Below are positions 21,120-32,800 of a stretch of DNA of 64,000 nucleotides, in pieces; position 1 is the stretch's first letter; every line of letters starts with the position of its first letter. Position numbers and translations under genes: made by a program. Location of the stretch: contig OX377204.1 of NCBI GenBank assembly GCA_947396885.1, positions 52,625,139-52,689,138 of the forward strand, read 5' to 3'. Under the pieces are notes generated by a model. It saw only the letters and a program-made list of their open reading frames with translations. It did no database searches and was not told the DNA's origin. Origin of the DNA: Heligmosomoides polygyrus polygyrus (Eukaryota > Nematoda > Chromadorea > Rhabditida > Heligmosomidae).

Positions 21120-21790
21120 CAAATGAATGTGGTGTTTTGAGGCGGCGGAGTATGAATGCGATGCGGCGCGAAAAATCGATAGCTATGTCGACCACCGCGC
21201 GACGGCGCGAGTATAAAGGCCGCCTCAGGAGCCTTTTATGCCCTTCGCACACTTTTGCGGCAAGCGGCGTTCGCCATGCGGCAAATGGAACGCGCCGCTC
21301 ATGTACACTCGCCTTGCCGGCGGCAAGCGTCAGATTGAAGCAGCAGAAGCATGGAGCGGCGAGGTACTCTATTTCTAGTCGGGATCTGCTGCTATTCGCT
21401 TTCCCGCCTTCTGTCCGCGCTCTGGCCGCTCCCTGCAGCGAAAGGCTGGAGCGCAGACAGTCTCTGCCGGCGGCAAATCGACGGAAAATTAGTGACGGCG
21501 GAAACAATGATGTGAATCATTATTTCCGCCGCCGCACTTGTGACGCCGCCATCCGCCCCTTACTGCAGCTGCGCCATGGCGACACTCGCCGCGACTCGAC
21601 GCAGGCGGCAAGTTGCAAGCGCTACGTCCCTGCCGTATGGTTAAGGATAGGACCGCGGCTTTGCCGCAAAAGTGTGTGGGGCCTCTATACTTGCGCCGCC
21701 CCGCTACGCGACGCGGTGACCGGCATATCTATCTACTCTCGCGTCGCTAGGCGGCACCGCATCGCTTTTACACCATTTTCACGTCGATTG
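21120..21790. mobile_element. GC-rich MITE nested inside another MITE
   Basis: The outer pair is GAATGCGATGCGGCGCGA (21153) with GATATGTCG-type sequence, matched in reverse near 21720-21770. The inner pair is TTTTATGCCCTTCGCACACT, then TTTGCGGCAAGC (21235) matched in reverse at 21640-21690 (GCCGCAAAAGTGTGTGGGGC). The middle has a small palindrome around AATGATGTGAATCATT (21505). A relative of the inner element lies at 56228-56527. The long open frames here are by-products of GC richness. Confidence 0.6.
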
Positions 21791-21839
21791 AATACTTTTC
21801 GAATCAAATTTGACACTCTTAAAGCTAGCTCAAGATTTT

Positions 21840-22290
21840 GAAATCAAAGCAAATTCTTCCAATTGAAATGAGTTCTTCTACATTAAACTGGAGACTCTCT
21901 AGAAAGATTTGAATAATTTTGTGTTCAGGGAAGATTTTAGTATGATTTCCTAAAAGTTCCTAATTTCTTTGAAGTTTTAATTCGCCTATCCAATAAGCGG
22001 ACACATTGTTCGAAATTTTATAAAACTTTGTTTTTTTTAGGAAAAATAATGGTATAAAGCTTGTATTAGAGAGCAGAAAGGCTGCCATTTTTATTGCCAA
22101 CAAAGATTGTGCCATGTACTCGTCCAAGACACGATTTTTATTCGTTTGATAGGAGAATTTATGATGGCATGGCATTTGACACCTGTTAACGATACAACAA
22201 AAACAACTGTAAAGAAAATACATTGGTTCGGTACTATTGTACTTAGTGTACCCACTAGGGGTAATCTGCCATGTGAAGAACGAATATCAT
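21840..22290. mobile_element. Diverged relative of the 5894-6306 MITE
   Basis: TTCGCCTATCCAATAAGCGG (21980), TTGTTCGAAATTTTATAAAA and the internal TGCCATGTACTCGTCC and TTTTTATTCGTTTGATAGGA occur in the same order as in the 5.9-kb element. The right inverted terminus is not evident. Confidence 0.45.
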
Positions 22291-22689
22291 AGTCGTTTTT
22301 TGCGGAAATGTCTTATAAGTCCGTTATATTAAGTTCGCATTGCCCAAAGCATTGCGAAATAGCGCGCGCTGGTAAGAGACGCAGAGACTCCGCCTCCTAT
22401 GACCACGCATTCGCGACCGTCTCCCTCCCAGAGGGGGGGGGGGGGGAGGGGGGAGGAAGGAATGTGAACCCGAACATACAGCGAATGTAATGCAGTCCTA
22501 TGTCCTCGTCTCGATTACAGATCCGCATCTTATTTGCTTCCATATTTTGGCAAGGGAGGGAATCCCAGGATGAAGGCAATTTTAACACTGGTGCGCTAGT
22601 GGGACCAACCCATACCCCTGAGTTCCTCCCCCTGCCGAATTCTGTGCTCTCTTCCCGGTCAGCGGAGGAGAGCACAGACTTCAGTGTAT

Positions 22690-23290
22690 ACAATGAATTG
22701 TGGTGGCCAGCCGATGAACAGTCAGTGGTTATCCCTTCCAGATAAGTCCGTTACCAATTCACCGAGCCCGGAGGAATTTATGCTTGGTTGGCTTGGGCGC
22801 GAGATCCGAACTATGAACCCGAAGTCGGTGCACTCACTCGACGCTACACTTACAACGATGAAATTTTCACGGACGAGTTGTCCGGGGCGCGCCGATGGGC
22901 TTGGGGTGCGGTGCTCATCGTGGAGCGCGGTCTGAGGGCGGAAGAATGCCCCGCCCTTCAACACAACCCCACAACCTTTGCTCCGCCCGGATGCCACGAG
23001 CACCCCAACCAAAAATTGTGGTTTCAATGCAACCGCCGAAACACTGATCCCGAAAACGTGCACTGCGAAACACCCCTCGTCGCTATGCAGGCTGTGGCGT
23101 ATGCGGCGCGGGTTGTCCGAGAATCGCTCTCGCGGCAAAGAAAGCAAAAATCGATACGGTGGCGTTCCACCACGTTGTTGTTGTTGTTGTAACCAGCCCC
23201 GGACAACTCGTCCGTGAAAATTTCATCGTTGTAAGTGTAGCGTCGAGTGGACGGCCGGCGCAACATCCGACTGCGCTACCACCCGCCTAT
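22690..23290 (-). mobile_element. SINE-A copy split by a MITE
   Basis: Bases 22690-22835 are SINE-A body in reverse (GGTGGCCAGCCGATGAAC, then ACCAATTCACCGAGCCCGGA, GCTTGGTTGGCTTGGGCG, AGTCGGTGCACTC). The matching head, GGACGGCCGGCGCAACATCC then GACTGCGCTACC, resumes at 23249. The intervening 413 bp is the MITE described next, so insertion into the tRNA-related head is direct to see. Confidence 0.65.
22836..23248. mobile_element. MITE with perfect 53-bp inverted termini
   Basis: Bases 22836-22888 (from ACTCGACGCTACACTTACAA) are exactly complementary in reverse to 23196-23248. The interior is GC-rich, with a GTT microsatellite at about 23176, and has no plausible gene. Perfect termini indicate a recent element. 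Confidence 0.85.
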
Positions 23291-23734
23291 AAAATTTCAG
23301 TAATGCAGAATAAAGGAGATACAGTGACAGAAAACAGAATAGAACATTGATATATCTATGTTCTCGGCTCATGGGAAGGAGAGCACAGAATTGGGTAAGG
23401 AAGGCGCTTGGGGGCGTGGCCCGACTAATGCGCCTATTAAAAAAAAATTTCCTCAAGTTCCTTCTCATCCACAACGCGGAGGAAAATGAAAGGCGGATCT
23501 GTAACCGCAGAGACGAGGTAAGGGTGAATGGACATTCGCTGCTTGCGCGCCCCGCATGCCCGATAACCCTCCTCCTCTCCCCCGGAGTAGCATAGCGCCC
23601 GCGGTTGTTCCGCAAACAAGTCGCATCCTGGTTGCTTCTCTTATGTGGTCCGTACGTCATTTGTTTCGTATTTCCCGATCTGTCGCCGTCCGTCGTTGTG
23701 TTGATGGCGCTGATTATGCCGAAGAAGTTGCAGG

Positions 23735-23827
23735 ATGCGGGTTCTACCAACTTCGCATCTGCTGAAGCGGCTGTGCCTTCAGCATCGGAGGAGTTACAGC
23801 GTCGCGAAGCAGAGAGAGTTCAAGAAG
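23735..23827 (+). other. pyc-1: pyc-1 exon 1: start codon and mitochondrial presequence
   Basis: The ATG at 23735 opens 31 codons ending in QREFKK, which join in phase 0 to VMVANRGE in exon 2. The donor AAG/GTGCGA at 23828 fits. The peptide has ten Arg/Lys, no acidic residue before Glu28, and leucines spaced as in an amphipathic helix, as expected for matrix import. This frame differs from the longer open frame that covers the same DNA. TTGCAG lies 2 bp before the ATG and might be a trans-splice acceptor, but a polypyrimidine tract is lacking. Confidence 0.8.
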
Positions 23828-26800
23828 GTGCGACAACACACACCTTAACCACCCTATTACCCTTTTTACGGGTTTTCCATCCTTTTCCTCGAGTAGTGTT
23901 TCCTTCGGCTGAAGGCATTCAGTTTGTAATTAGCTTGAGCCCAGTGTGGGCACTCCGCTCCCCATGTATTGTTTTGCCGACTTTTCAGGTCATGGTGGCA
24001 AATCGAGGTGAGATCGCTATACGGGTGTTCAGAGCTCTCACAGAGCTCAACATGACGTCAGTCGCTATATACAGTGAGCAGGTACGCGTTGACCTACTTG
24101 TTCAGGTGCCTTTTGAAGCGAACAACTTCTTACCATTATATGCTCACCTCACCAGTGGTCGCTTATACCGTCGCCCTCGCCGTCGCCCTCACTCTTCCTC
24201 TTGGGAAAAGGGGAGGGGATGGGGAGGGCGAGGGTTTGGCTTGTAGCACTTGGCTAAGAAAACCAGTCGGCAACCAGTCCTGATTACTCCGACATCACAT
24301 CGAAGCGAAGCTGTGGCAACATGCTAGATAGTTTTGCCTCCGCTACCTCCACGGCAAAACTTACGTTTTGAATTCGCACACATCGGAAGAATTGGCTACT
24401 AGTTAAAAGTTCCGACTCCACCGACAAGACTTCGGTCGAAAAAATTTTTTTCCCTGAAACTTCGTCTAGGGGGGTTATTTGGAGGGGGGGGGGGGGTTAT
24501 TTGGGGTGCTGATCACGAATCTGACATCCGTTTTTAAAATTTCGGCCGATTACGGTAGGTTACGGTAGGTACCAGTGACTAAGGCTGTCGAGGTCATAAT
24601 CACCGGTTTCGCCCAAACTTCGCCTATGGGGGTTATTCGGGGTGCTGATCACGAATCTGATATCCGTTTTTCACGATTCGGTCGGAGACCACCCATACCG
24701 ATAACGTGGGTGATCCAGGCAAGGTCACCAGTTTCGCTGAAACTTCGTCTAGGTGGGTTATTTGGAGAGCTGATCACGAATCTGACATCCGTTTTTGAAA
24801 TTGCGGCCGATTACGGTATATTACGGTTGCTAAAGGTAACTAAGGCTGCCGAGGTCATAATCATCGAATTTGCCCAAACTTCGCCTAGGGGGGGGGGGGG
24901 TTATTTGGGGTGCCGATCATGAATCTGACAACCGTTTTTCGTTTTACGCCGGAGTTTGGGCGAAATCGGTGACCATTACCTTAGTTCCCGTACCTACCGT
25001 AACCTACCGTACTCCAGCGTAAAACGAAAAACGGATGTCAGATTCGTGTTCAGCACGCTGAATAACCCCCCTAGACGAAGTTTCAGCGAAATCGGTGACC
25101 CTGCCTGGACCACCCTCGTTATCGGTATGGGTGGCCTCCGACCGAATCGTGAAAAACGGATATCCGATTCGTGATCAGCACCCCAAATAACCCCCCTAGA
25201 CAAAGTTTTAGCGAAAAAAATTTTGTCGGCCGAAGTCTTGTCGGTGGAGTCGGGACTTTTAACTAGTGCCTAGAATTGTTCTGAAACAGCAGGTAGTCAC
25301 TACCGTGTACTACGCCACAGTTGTACACAAGGCACAAGGCCTTGCTTGCTGTAAGCGGAACCCCATGGAGGAAAGTGTTGGTAGTAGAAGGGTAGGCAGC
25401 AGATGAATTGTTGTTGTCTGTTAAAGTTTTACAGCTAATTATGCCAGATATAGTACACTATAGCTGGCATTCTTACAATCATGAATCTTTTCAGTACACT
25501 AAATGAAACGTGGGACAGTCGGTACATCATTCTTGTAGCTCAGCACTCCCACTAAAAGCTCCCTAAACCTATGTTACGTAAAATCATAGAAAGCCGATTA
25601 GACTAGCCATATCGTTTATTAGGCCTCCAGTCGCTCCCACCTCAATCTGTTCTGGTGGATGCGGTGCTACACGAAAATTGGCTTACTAATATTCTACTAA
25701 TATTCTGCGAGATATTTTAGTGCTGGTTCAAGAGAAATAAGGGTGTCCTCCCAAAGGATAGCGACACCCAATGAAAACCACTGAGCCTCAAGTAAGTTAT
25801 CTGCTCTCCCTCATTGGCGTGAAACTGGCAAACAATTGGAAAATTACTAGTGAATTGGTAAGATGAGTTACTGGGTCATAAAAAGAAAAGAAACACAACC
25901 TATTGCACAGCAAGAGGTGTAGGTTTCTTCCCAGTAATGGAATGGAGCAATGAAAGTTTTTCAATGGAGACTTGCCCGTCAAGTCTTCGCATGGCCAAAA
26001 AAGACAGGAAGGGCAAAATTCGTTTTGATCAATCTCTTTGTGGTACTGGACTGTACTTCTACAGGATATTATGGAGACAATTTGGCTGCAAAGTGGGTTT
26101 ATACAGTGACATTGGATGACCATCCGATGTGCAAGGCAGCATTTTGTCCTTCACAGACAAGCCTGCTATCAATTCAAAAGCCTTTGAATGGACGGCTTTA
26201 TTGGTCTAGGCAGGACCCATACCATCAACCTCGAGTTGGTGTGCACATGGTAGTCTGTCCTCCGGTTGTGCTGCAGTACGCATAAGCGTAAAGCGAAGGA
26301 CAAAAGACGGCCTTAGGCCTCTGTTATACCCCCGCGGGAGCATCCGCGGAACGTCCGCGGACCAATGGTGCACGGCGGAGGCGGGCGTGGCGAGGCGCGG
26401 CGATTGGCCAGGTGAGGAGTCTCGGCGCAATTCCCGCCCTTCCGCGGATGCTCCCGCGGGAGTATAACTCAGGCCTTACTCTATCTCTTCGGGGATACGC
26501 CACGCATTCTACTTCTGCCGTATGTGGCGATTTGAATGCGCATTTGGCCACACAATGACTTGCGGTAGACAGTCGATCAACAAGTCTACGCTTTATTCTC
26601 CCCAGCCAAGTCTGGTACCAATTCCAAGGAGGGATGGAAGGCTTGGTTGACCTCGGCAGGAAATTCGAACTAGGAATCTGGAATCGGGTGCACGCGACAG
26701 CCGGCAGCTCTGACTGCGTTACTCGCGCCCATTGACATAGATCGCTAATATTCCGAAGTTTCTTTATTTTAATCGCTACCACAGTGTTCCTTGCAACCAG

Positions 26801-29800
26801 TACATCAATTGAGAATTGAAAATCGCATTTATTTTATGTTTTATATCATTTATCCGCTTTTCCAGGACAAGCACTCGTTGCATCGCTTGAAGGCAGATGA
26901 GGGATATCTTGTCGGCAAAGGCCTGCCGCCGGTTGCCGCCTACCTCACAATTGACCAGATCATTGACACAGCCCTGCAGGTCAGTCTTTTCTGCTCGCGA
27001 GACAGTCGGAACTGGGTTGGTAAAAATCCTGAGAAAGTGGACATTTTTAGCATAACGTGGATGCGATTCACCCAGGATATGGCTTCCTCTCCGAGCGAGC
27101 GGATTTCGCACGAGCATGTAACCATGCAGGAATCACGTTCATCGGTCCAAGCCCAGATGTCATGGCACGTATGGGCGACAAGGTACGTCGGCCAAATCGT
27201 ACCCTAGCATTGTTTTTCCTCCTCGCTGCACTATGGAAGCGTTTGGTTAGGCAAAGTGTCCCCTCTAGTATGCTTGTCATATAAAAGAGTTTCTTTCCGT
27301 TTAAAAAAGTAGTTTTTCAGGATACAAGGCCATGTTCTTCTTCAGGTGGCTGCGCGTCAGGCTGCGATTGAAGCTGGAGTACAGGTTGTGCCCGGAACAC
27401 CGGGTCCAATCACCACAGGTGAAGAAGCCATCGAGTTTGCCAAACAGTACGGAACACCCATCATTCTGAAAGCAGCCTATGGAGGCGGTGGTCGTGGAAT
27501 GCGCAGGGTGGACCACGTCGACGAATTGAGTTTTCATATGCTCTCGGCTTAGTTATCATGTTCTTGGGCACGACTTGAGTAGCATGACACCTATCAAAAG
27601 TATGGCTAGGAAATTTCAGGTCGGAGAAGCATTCCGACGTGCTTTTTCTGAGGCACAAGCCGCATTCGGAGATGGATCGCTGTTCGTGGAGAAGTTTGTA
27701 GAGAGGCCTCGTCATATCGAGGTGCAGCTGCTAGGTACGTTGTCGAGTTGTTCTCTGTTCCTGGTTCTCTGGTGTCTTCTTGTCAAAACTTCAGTGATTT
27801 TCAGGAGACAATCACGGAAATCTCATACATCTATACGAACGAGATTGTTCTGTTCAACGAAGGCATCAAAAGGTTGGTTTTCCATTATCCTTCTTGTAGG
27901 TAGAATCTAATTGACTGCTGTGCTCCTTTTCACAGGTAGTAGAGATTGCTCCTGCTGCTGCTCTCCCTGAAGGCGTGCGAGAGAAGATCCTAGAAGATGC
28001 TGTGAGACTGGGCAGGCATGTGGGATACCAGAATGCCGGTTTGTTCTCTTCCTCGATTTCAAATGCAGAATGCGCCGTTGGTCATTGTTACTTCATCCAA
28101 AAGCTGCGCTTATATATCCGGTGCATTATTCTCACTATTGCAATAGAAATAGCATTAGTCTGTTGCACAAGTTCTCATTTCATTGACGTTTGTGATTGCT
28201 TGCATTTATGAGATATTTTCCTGCCATTGTGGTCAATGGTCCTAAGACTACAAACAATATTCATCGTTGGCACCAATCTAGTTCCTAGCTAGTATTAGGG
28301 TTTCGTATTTTATGCCTTCCGAACCTGTTATAGTCGTCCAGGGTAGAACAGCTTTTTGCGAAGAACAGCAGACAGGAAGCACGAAGAACACATACAGAAC
28401 AATCGGGGCTACTTGTAGACAACTCAGGGTCCAGTGATTACGTGGCTGTGACGTGGATATTACGTAGACAATACATTGACATGATGTACACGTTAGGGGC
28501 TATGACGTAGGTTCCGTGACGTAACTTGGTAAGTATCGATATGCTATTACTGCTCAATGCCTACAACAGAACCTAATATACGTAGCGTCTTACCATTCGT
28601 ATTTCTGCCTGTCCTCTAAGCTGATTAATTGTTTCTTCCACAAAGGGTTTGCAAAGAGAATGTTTCCTTCCTAATTCAAGGCCTACTGTTCGTCCTGTAT
28701 GTTCAACATTGGCGATTATTCTATCGAGAACAATCACAAGTTGCTGCACAGGCAGTTGTAATTTATGGGTTGAAAGAAGACGCTTGGTTGCACCCCAAAC
28801 TTTGACCCTGGACGACATGGAGGGCCTGGCGAACATGGGACTTTTCTCCTCGCCCTCAAATACTCTCCCTCGACAGTCTAACCACTAGGTATGAGACCTA
28901 GATACACTACCATCCATTACGCATACAGCGGATCGATCAAATACACGTGAAAAAAGACATACTGAAACCCATTGTGTATTTAAAAAGCTGACGCTGTGCT
29001 TTTGGTGGGGTAGGTAAGGCAGTGAAAGCACGGCAGAACCGCCTTTCCGGATCCTCCCTCATTCCCAGACCTCCGATCTCTATCACTTCTTCACTCTGCC
29101 CTTTGAATGGTATACACTTCACAATCCGCGAAAGGAAGGCAGAGTGCTCTTCAAAACCTAGCCTGTGTCCTAGAGTCAGACCAACTTTGACATAGCTAGA
29201 CTGCAGCTTATTATGCTCACTACAAGAAGCTCAGTATTGTTGTTGAACATTGTGAAACAGATTTTTTGTGCTCCTTATCTCGGAGAACTTTATCAACTTA
29301 ACATTATTGTGTCATCCGCAAAGTCAAAGTTGTTTTTCATTTTGGGTGTAACATTCTCCTTAGCAAAGACGTGTACACGTCATACATTGAACAAGCGAAT
29401 ATAATGAATTGAATTACATTACTTTTCACCCTGCATGTGATGATCTTCTCTGGTGAAACTGAGCAGCCAACAAAGGAGCCGAGGGCATATCTGGTGTTCC
29501 TGTGATCCTCTAATCTTCCGCCCTTTCAGGCACTGTGGAGTTTTTGGTTGATCAGAAGGGCAACTACTTCTTCATCGAGGTGAATGCTCGTCTGCAAGTA
29601 GAGCATACTGTCACTGAAGAAATCACAGGGTATTTCATTGCAAGTTCTGTTTGTGTCCGCTGCAGTTGTTGCTTATGCCTCTTCAATGACAAAGGTTCTC
29701 ATTCAAGGGTGGATCTGGTGCAGGCTCAAATAAGAATAGCCGAAGGTAAGAGGTTGGCAGATCTAAAGCTCTGTCAGGAGGCCATTGTTCCGCACGGCTC

Positions 29801-32800
29801 CGCTATTCAGTGCCGAGTTACCACTGAAGATCCAGCTCGTGGCTTCCAACCCGACTCTGGCAGAATCGAGGTGCGTCCTTACACTCTAGAGGAAGAGTCG
29901 GTTGGAAACATTTGCGTTGCAGGTGTTCCGATCTGGAGAAGGTATGGGTATACGTCTAGACTCGGCCTCCGCGTTCGCTGGGTCAGTGATCTCTCCATTC
30001 TATGACTCGCTTCTCGTGAAGGTTTGTCGAAATAGAGTGCTTAGCCATTTTGGTGTTCACTGACAAACAAGACACCATGGGGCATCGTCTTCTGTGAATG
30101 GCGCATTAAATAAACAGTGGTGACAGTGCGCTGAACGAGGCGCAACGGACTATGAAGGCTTAGTTTTAGGCAGGTTCTTTCACAGGAAGTCTTTAGGTGA
30201 TTGCATCCGCTCGTAATCATCCGAATGCCTGCGCCAAGATGATTCGCGCTTTAAAGGAGTTCAGAATTCGAGGCGTCAAGGTGAGTGTTTCCCTTTTCTA
30301 GGTTTCCGCTCTGCTAGTGATGCGTTTTCTGCAGACAAATATTCCTTTCCTGCTTAACGTCCTTCGCCAACCGGAATTCTTGAACGCCTCCGTTGACACT
30401 TACTTCATCGACGAACACCCGGACTTGTTTCAATTTAAACCAAGCCAAAATCGAGCACAGAAGCTGCTGGCATATTTGGGAGAAGTTCAGGTGAGTGAAA
30501 AAGCAGTGCTTCATAGTAGTATTTTGATACATATTCCTTTTAGGAGGGCTTTTTTCCAAACTAGTGGTAAGCATAACAAATTTGAATGAAACTGAACACC
30601 TTTAAGCAAGGATTGAAACGTTCACAAAACGATTCCCAAAGAATTCGCCGTTGAAGTGGTTCTGGTGAACAACTTGTGGGTTTTTCCAGAAGATGTAGTC
30701 GACGACGTTGGATTGTCTTGTGTCCGGGAACTTAAATCTTCTAATTCAAGCTGTGATGAAGGGCATATGAATCTTCTGGTTACTGGCTCATGTCCAAACA
30801 ACAAACCGTCACGATGTGTAACTGGGAGTTGAGCAACGGCACCAAGCTGCATAGATCATTCCTCTGAGCTGGGATGGGCTGTTACTCGTTCTGCCGTCGA
30901 ACATAGTAGCAGCCATTCGTTGATTTCGCAACTGATTCTTGTCTGAGAATTCCTTCTCCATGGCTGTTGTGTGTCTATGCCGGCAAAAAAACTACTGTGC
31001 GGTGACAATTCCCTTGTATGTGAGAACAACCCGATCCTCCACGACCCTTGGTTCTACATTTTACTGTTCTTTGTTTTTTACTGAGCAGTTGTAGGGTAGT
31101 TGATCTAATAGCCAGAAATAAGGCGCTCCAGATGAGTGGGAAGGGGAATACAGTGTAAATGGCACATTTGACAAATTCTGACATATTGTCATCACTGTTC
31201 ATATGTAATAAATAGGTGAATGGGCCTACGACTCCTCTTGCGACTGACCTCAAGCCGGCCTACGTCGAACCGCCAGTGCCAGCTATACGTGCAGGTAAGT
31301 CAGACACTATAGCCGTATGCAAAGTACGAAGGTGTTTCGGGGTGGCGGCCGGATGGTTTTCCAAAAGCCCTATTTCTGAATAAGCATCGTTGTTGCAGGA
31401 TTCACGTCAACAACGGACCAAGAAAGTAGGCGCTAGTGAAGTTTCCATTGTTTGTCTTCTTATTCAGTTCCTACCTAACTTTGTGAAATTAGGTTTCCTT
31501 TTTGTGAACGAATCAAGTCGTGATTCTTCCCACCGTATTTTGAGTTGAACATATGTATGTGTGTGCTTGACGTCCACTTGCAATCACGGAGTTGTATCAG
31601 AGGAGCGTAAACTGCAATGTTCCCTTGACTGCCATGCTTTTGGCACACTACACGCAACGTGGGTCTTTTAGGGCCAAAGAATGCTTACAATTGGTTGCGG
31701 GCACGTTTTGGTTGCTTGCAGTGCTGTGCGGATACGCTCGAACTGCATGTCAGGTTCCACATTACTAACAGTATTTCAAAAGTTTCTGTGCGTGTGAGTG
31801 CGTAATTTCGCTCTAACAGAGGGTTCAATGCAGTCTGAGAAAACCTGGATACCCCAACAACTCTTTCTGGCTGATCTAAGTCGTTTTTCCTTACGAGTTT
31901 GAAGGGGTGTTATAGGGACGGGGGTAAATGGCCCAAATCCAGTCTCATTCAGACTGCTTATCATCAGCAGGCAACAACACAACTTTGGTATCAGGAGGGA
32001 TTGTTTAGAAAAAACCCGATACTTCAAGAAGGTGTAGGTCCTAAATGATTGGCGGATACAGAAGACCATGTGAAAGAGGCATGTAGATGGAAGCTAAGGT
32101 GGCCTCTAGAGTGTGGTTCAACAAGTAGGTCTTACCTCTCCGTAACCTGTTTTCACTTGAGAATGGAGAGGGGAGAAGCATCACAACGGGTCACCAGCCA
32201 AAGATTCAGTTGGAGGAGAAATTCGACCTCATTTTGTACTTAAGGAAGGGCAAGTCTCTCAACTGCATGCTCATTTTCGATGAGGTGAAGGTATTCGGCG
32301 GCAATACAAGGCCTGCTACGGTGCAATATCTGGTACCAGCTTTGCTAACACTTTCCGGGAATTGCTCTGCAACAGAGAAGGGAAGTATTCACTATTGCAC
32401 AGGAACCACTCGTGAGAATCTCTTGAAGCGCCATGAAGCGCTTGCGGTAGCTCGTAACTTGTAGATGATCTGACAGGGGTGTTAGCTATGCGTAAATACT
32501 GAGGGTTTTAATTATGATACTCCTCGTTAAGGTCCCGAATGTAGTCGCATTGTTATTTTCTGTCATTTAGAGAAAAAGGCGCCCAACAGCTATCTTTCTC
32601 GCTTTTTAGCTCCGTTTTACTCTAAATCATGCTCATCGTCCTCCGAAGAAAGCCAGTGTACGTGATGTTAATCTCAAGCTTTATTCATTCAGCACGTTGC
32701 GTGTAGTATATCAGAAGCTTGAATCCATCGACTACATGTTCACACATTTCTAAGAAGGCAAGTTACAGGTGCTCCTCCTCCGGTAGGTCTCCGACAGGTG

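Larger units (their letters stand above)
22380..23600. mobile_element. Degenerate inverted-repeat region containing a split SINE
   Basis: CCTCGTCTCGATTACAGATC (22503) is matched in reverse near 23500, and CGAATTCTGTGCTCTCTTCC (22636) near 23385, so 22500-22680 and 23380-23530 form old inverted arms. A 14-base G run lies at 22433. Between the arms sits a SINE-A copy interrupted by a MITE. Confidence 0.5.
24082..26865 (+). other. pyc-1: pyc-1 intron 2, 2.8 kb, filled with mobile elements
   Basis: It holds fold-back C copy 2 (24394-25271), an unassigned stretch (25272-26089), a diverged SINE-A (26090-26285), a Tourist-like MITE (26313-26478) and a further SINE-A (26487-26740). Donor GTACGC and acceptor TTTTCCAG are normal. 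No conserved coding exon seems hidden inside, since exons 2 and 3 join in phase. Confidence 0.75.

Noticed and set aside
21137..21841. 234-codon Arg/Ala-rich protein
   Set aside because: It lies across two nested GC-rich MITEs, and the opposite strand is open as well.
24176..24240. CRISPR-like short repeats (CGTCGCCCTCGC)
   Set aside because: Only two or three GC-rich words without regular spacers, in a eukaryotic intron.
23605..24246. 213-codon open frame covering the start of pyc-1
   Set aside because: It reads through intron 1 and gives a poor N-terminus; the spliced exon 1 in another frame joins exon 2 in phase and gives a proper presequence.
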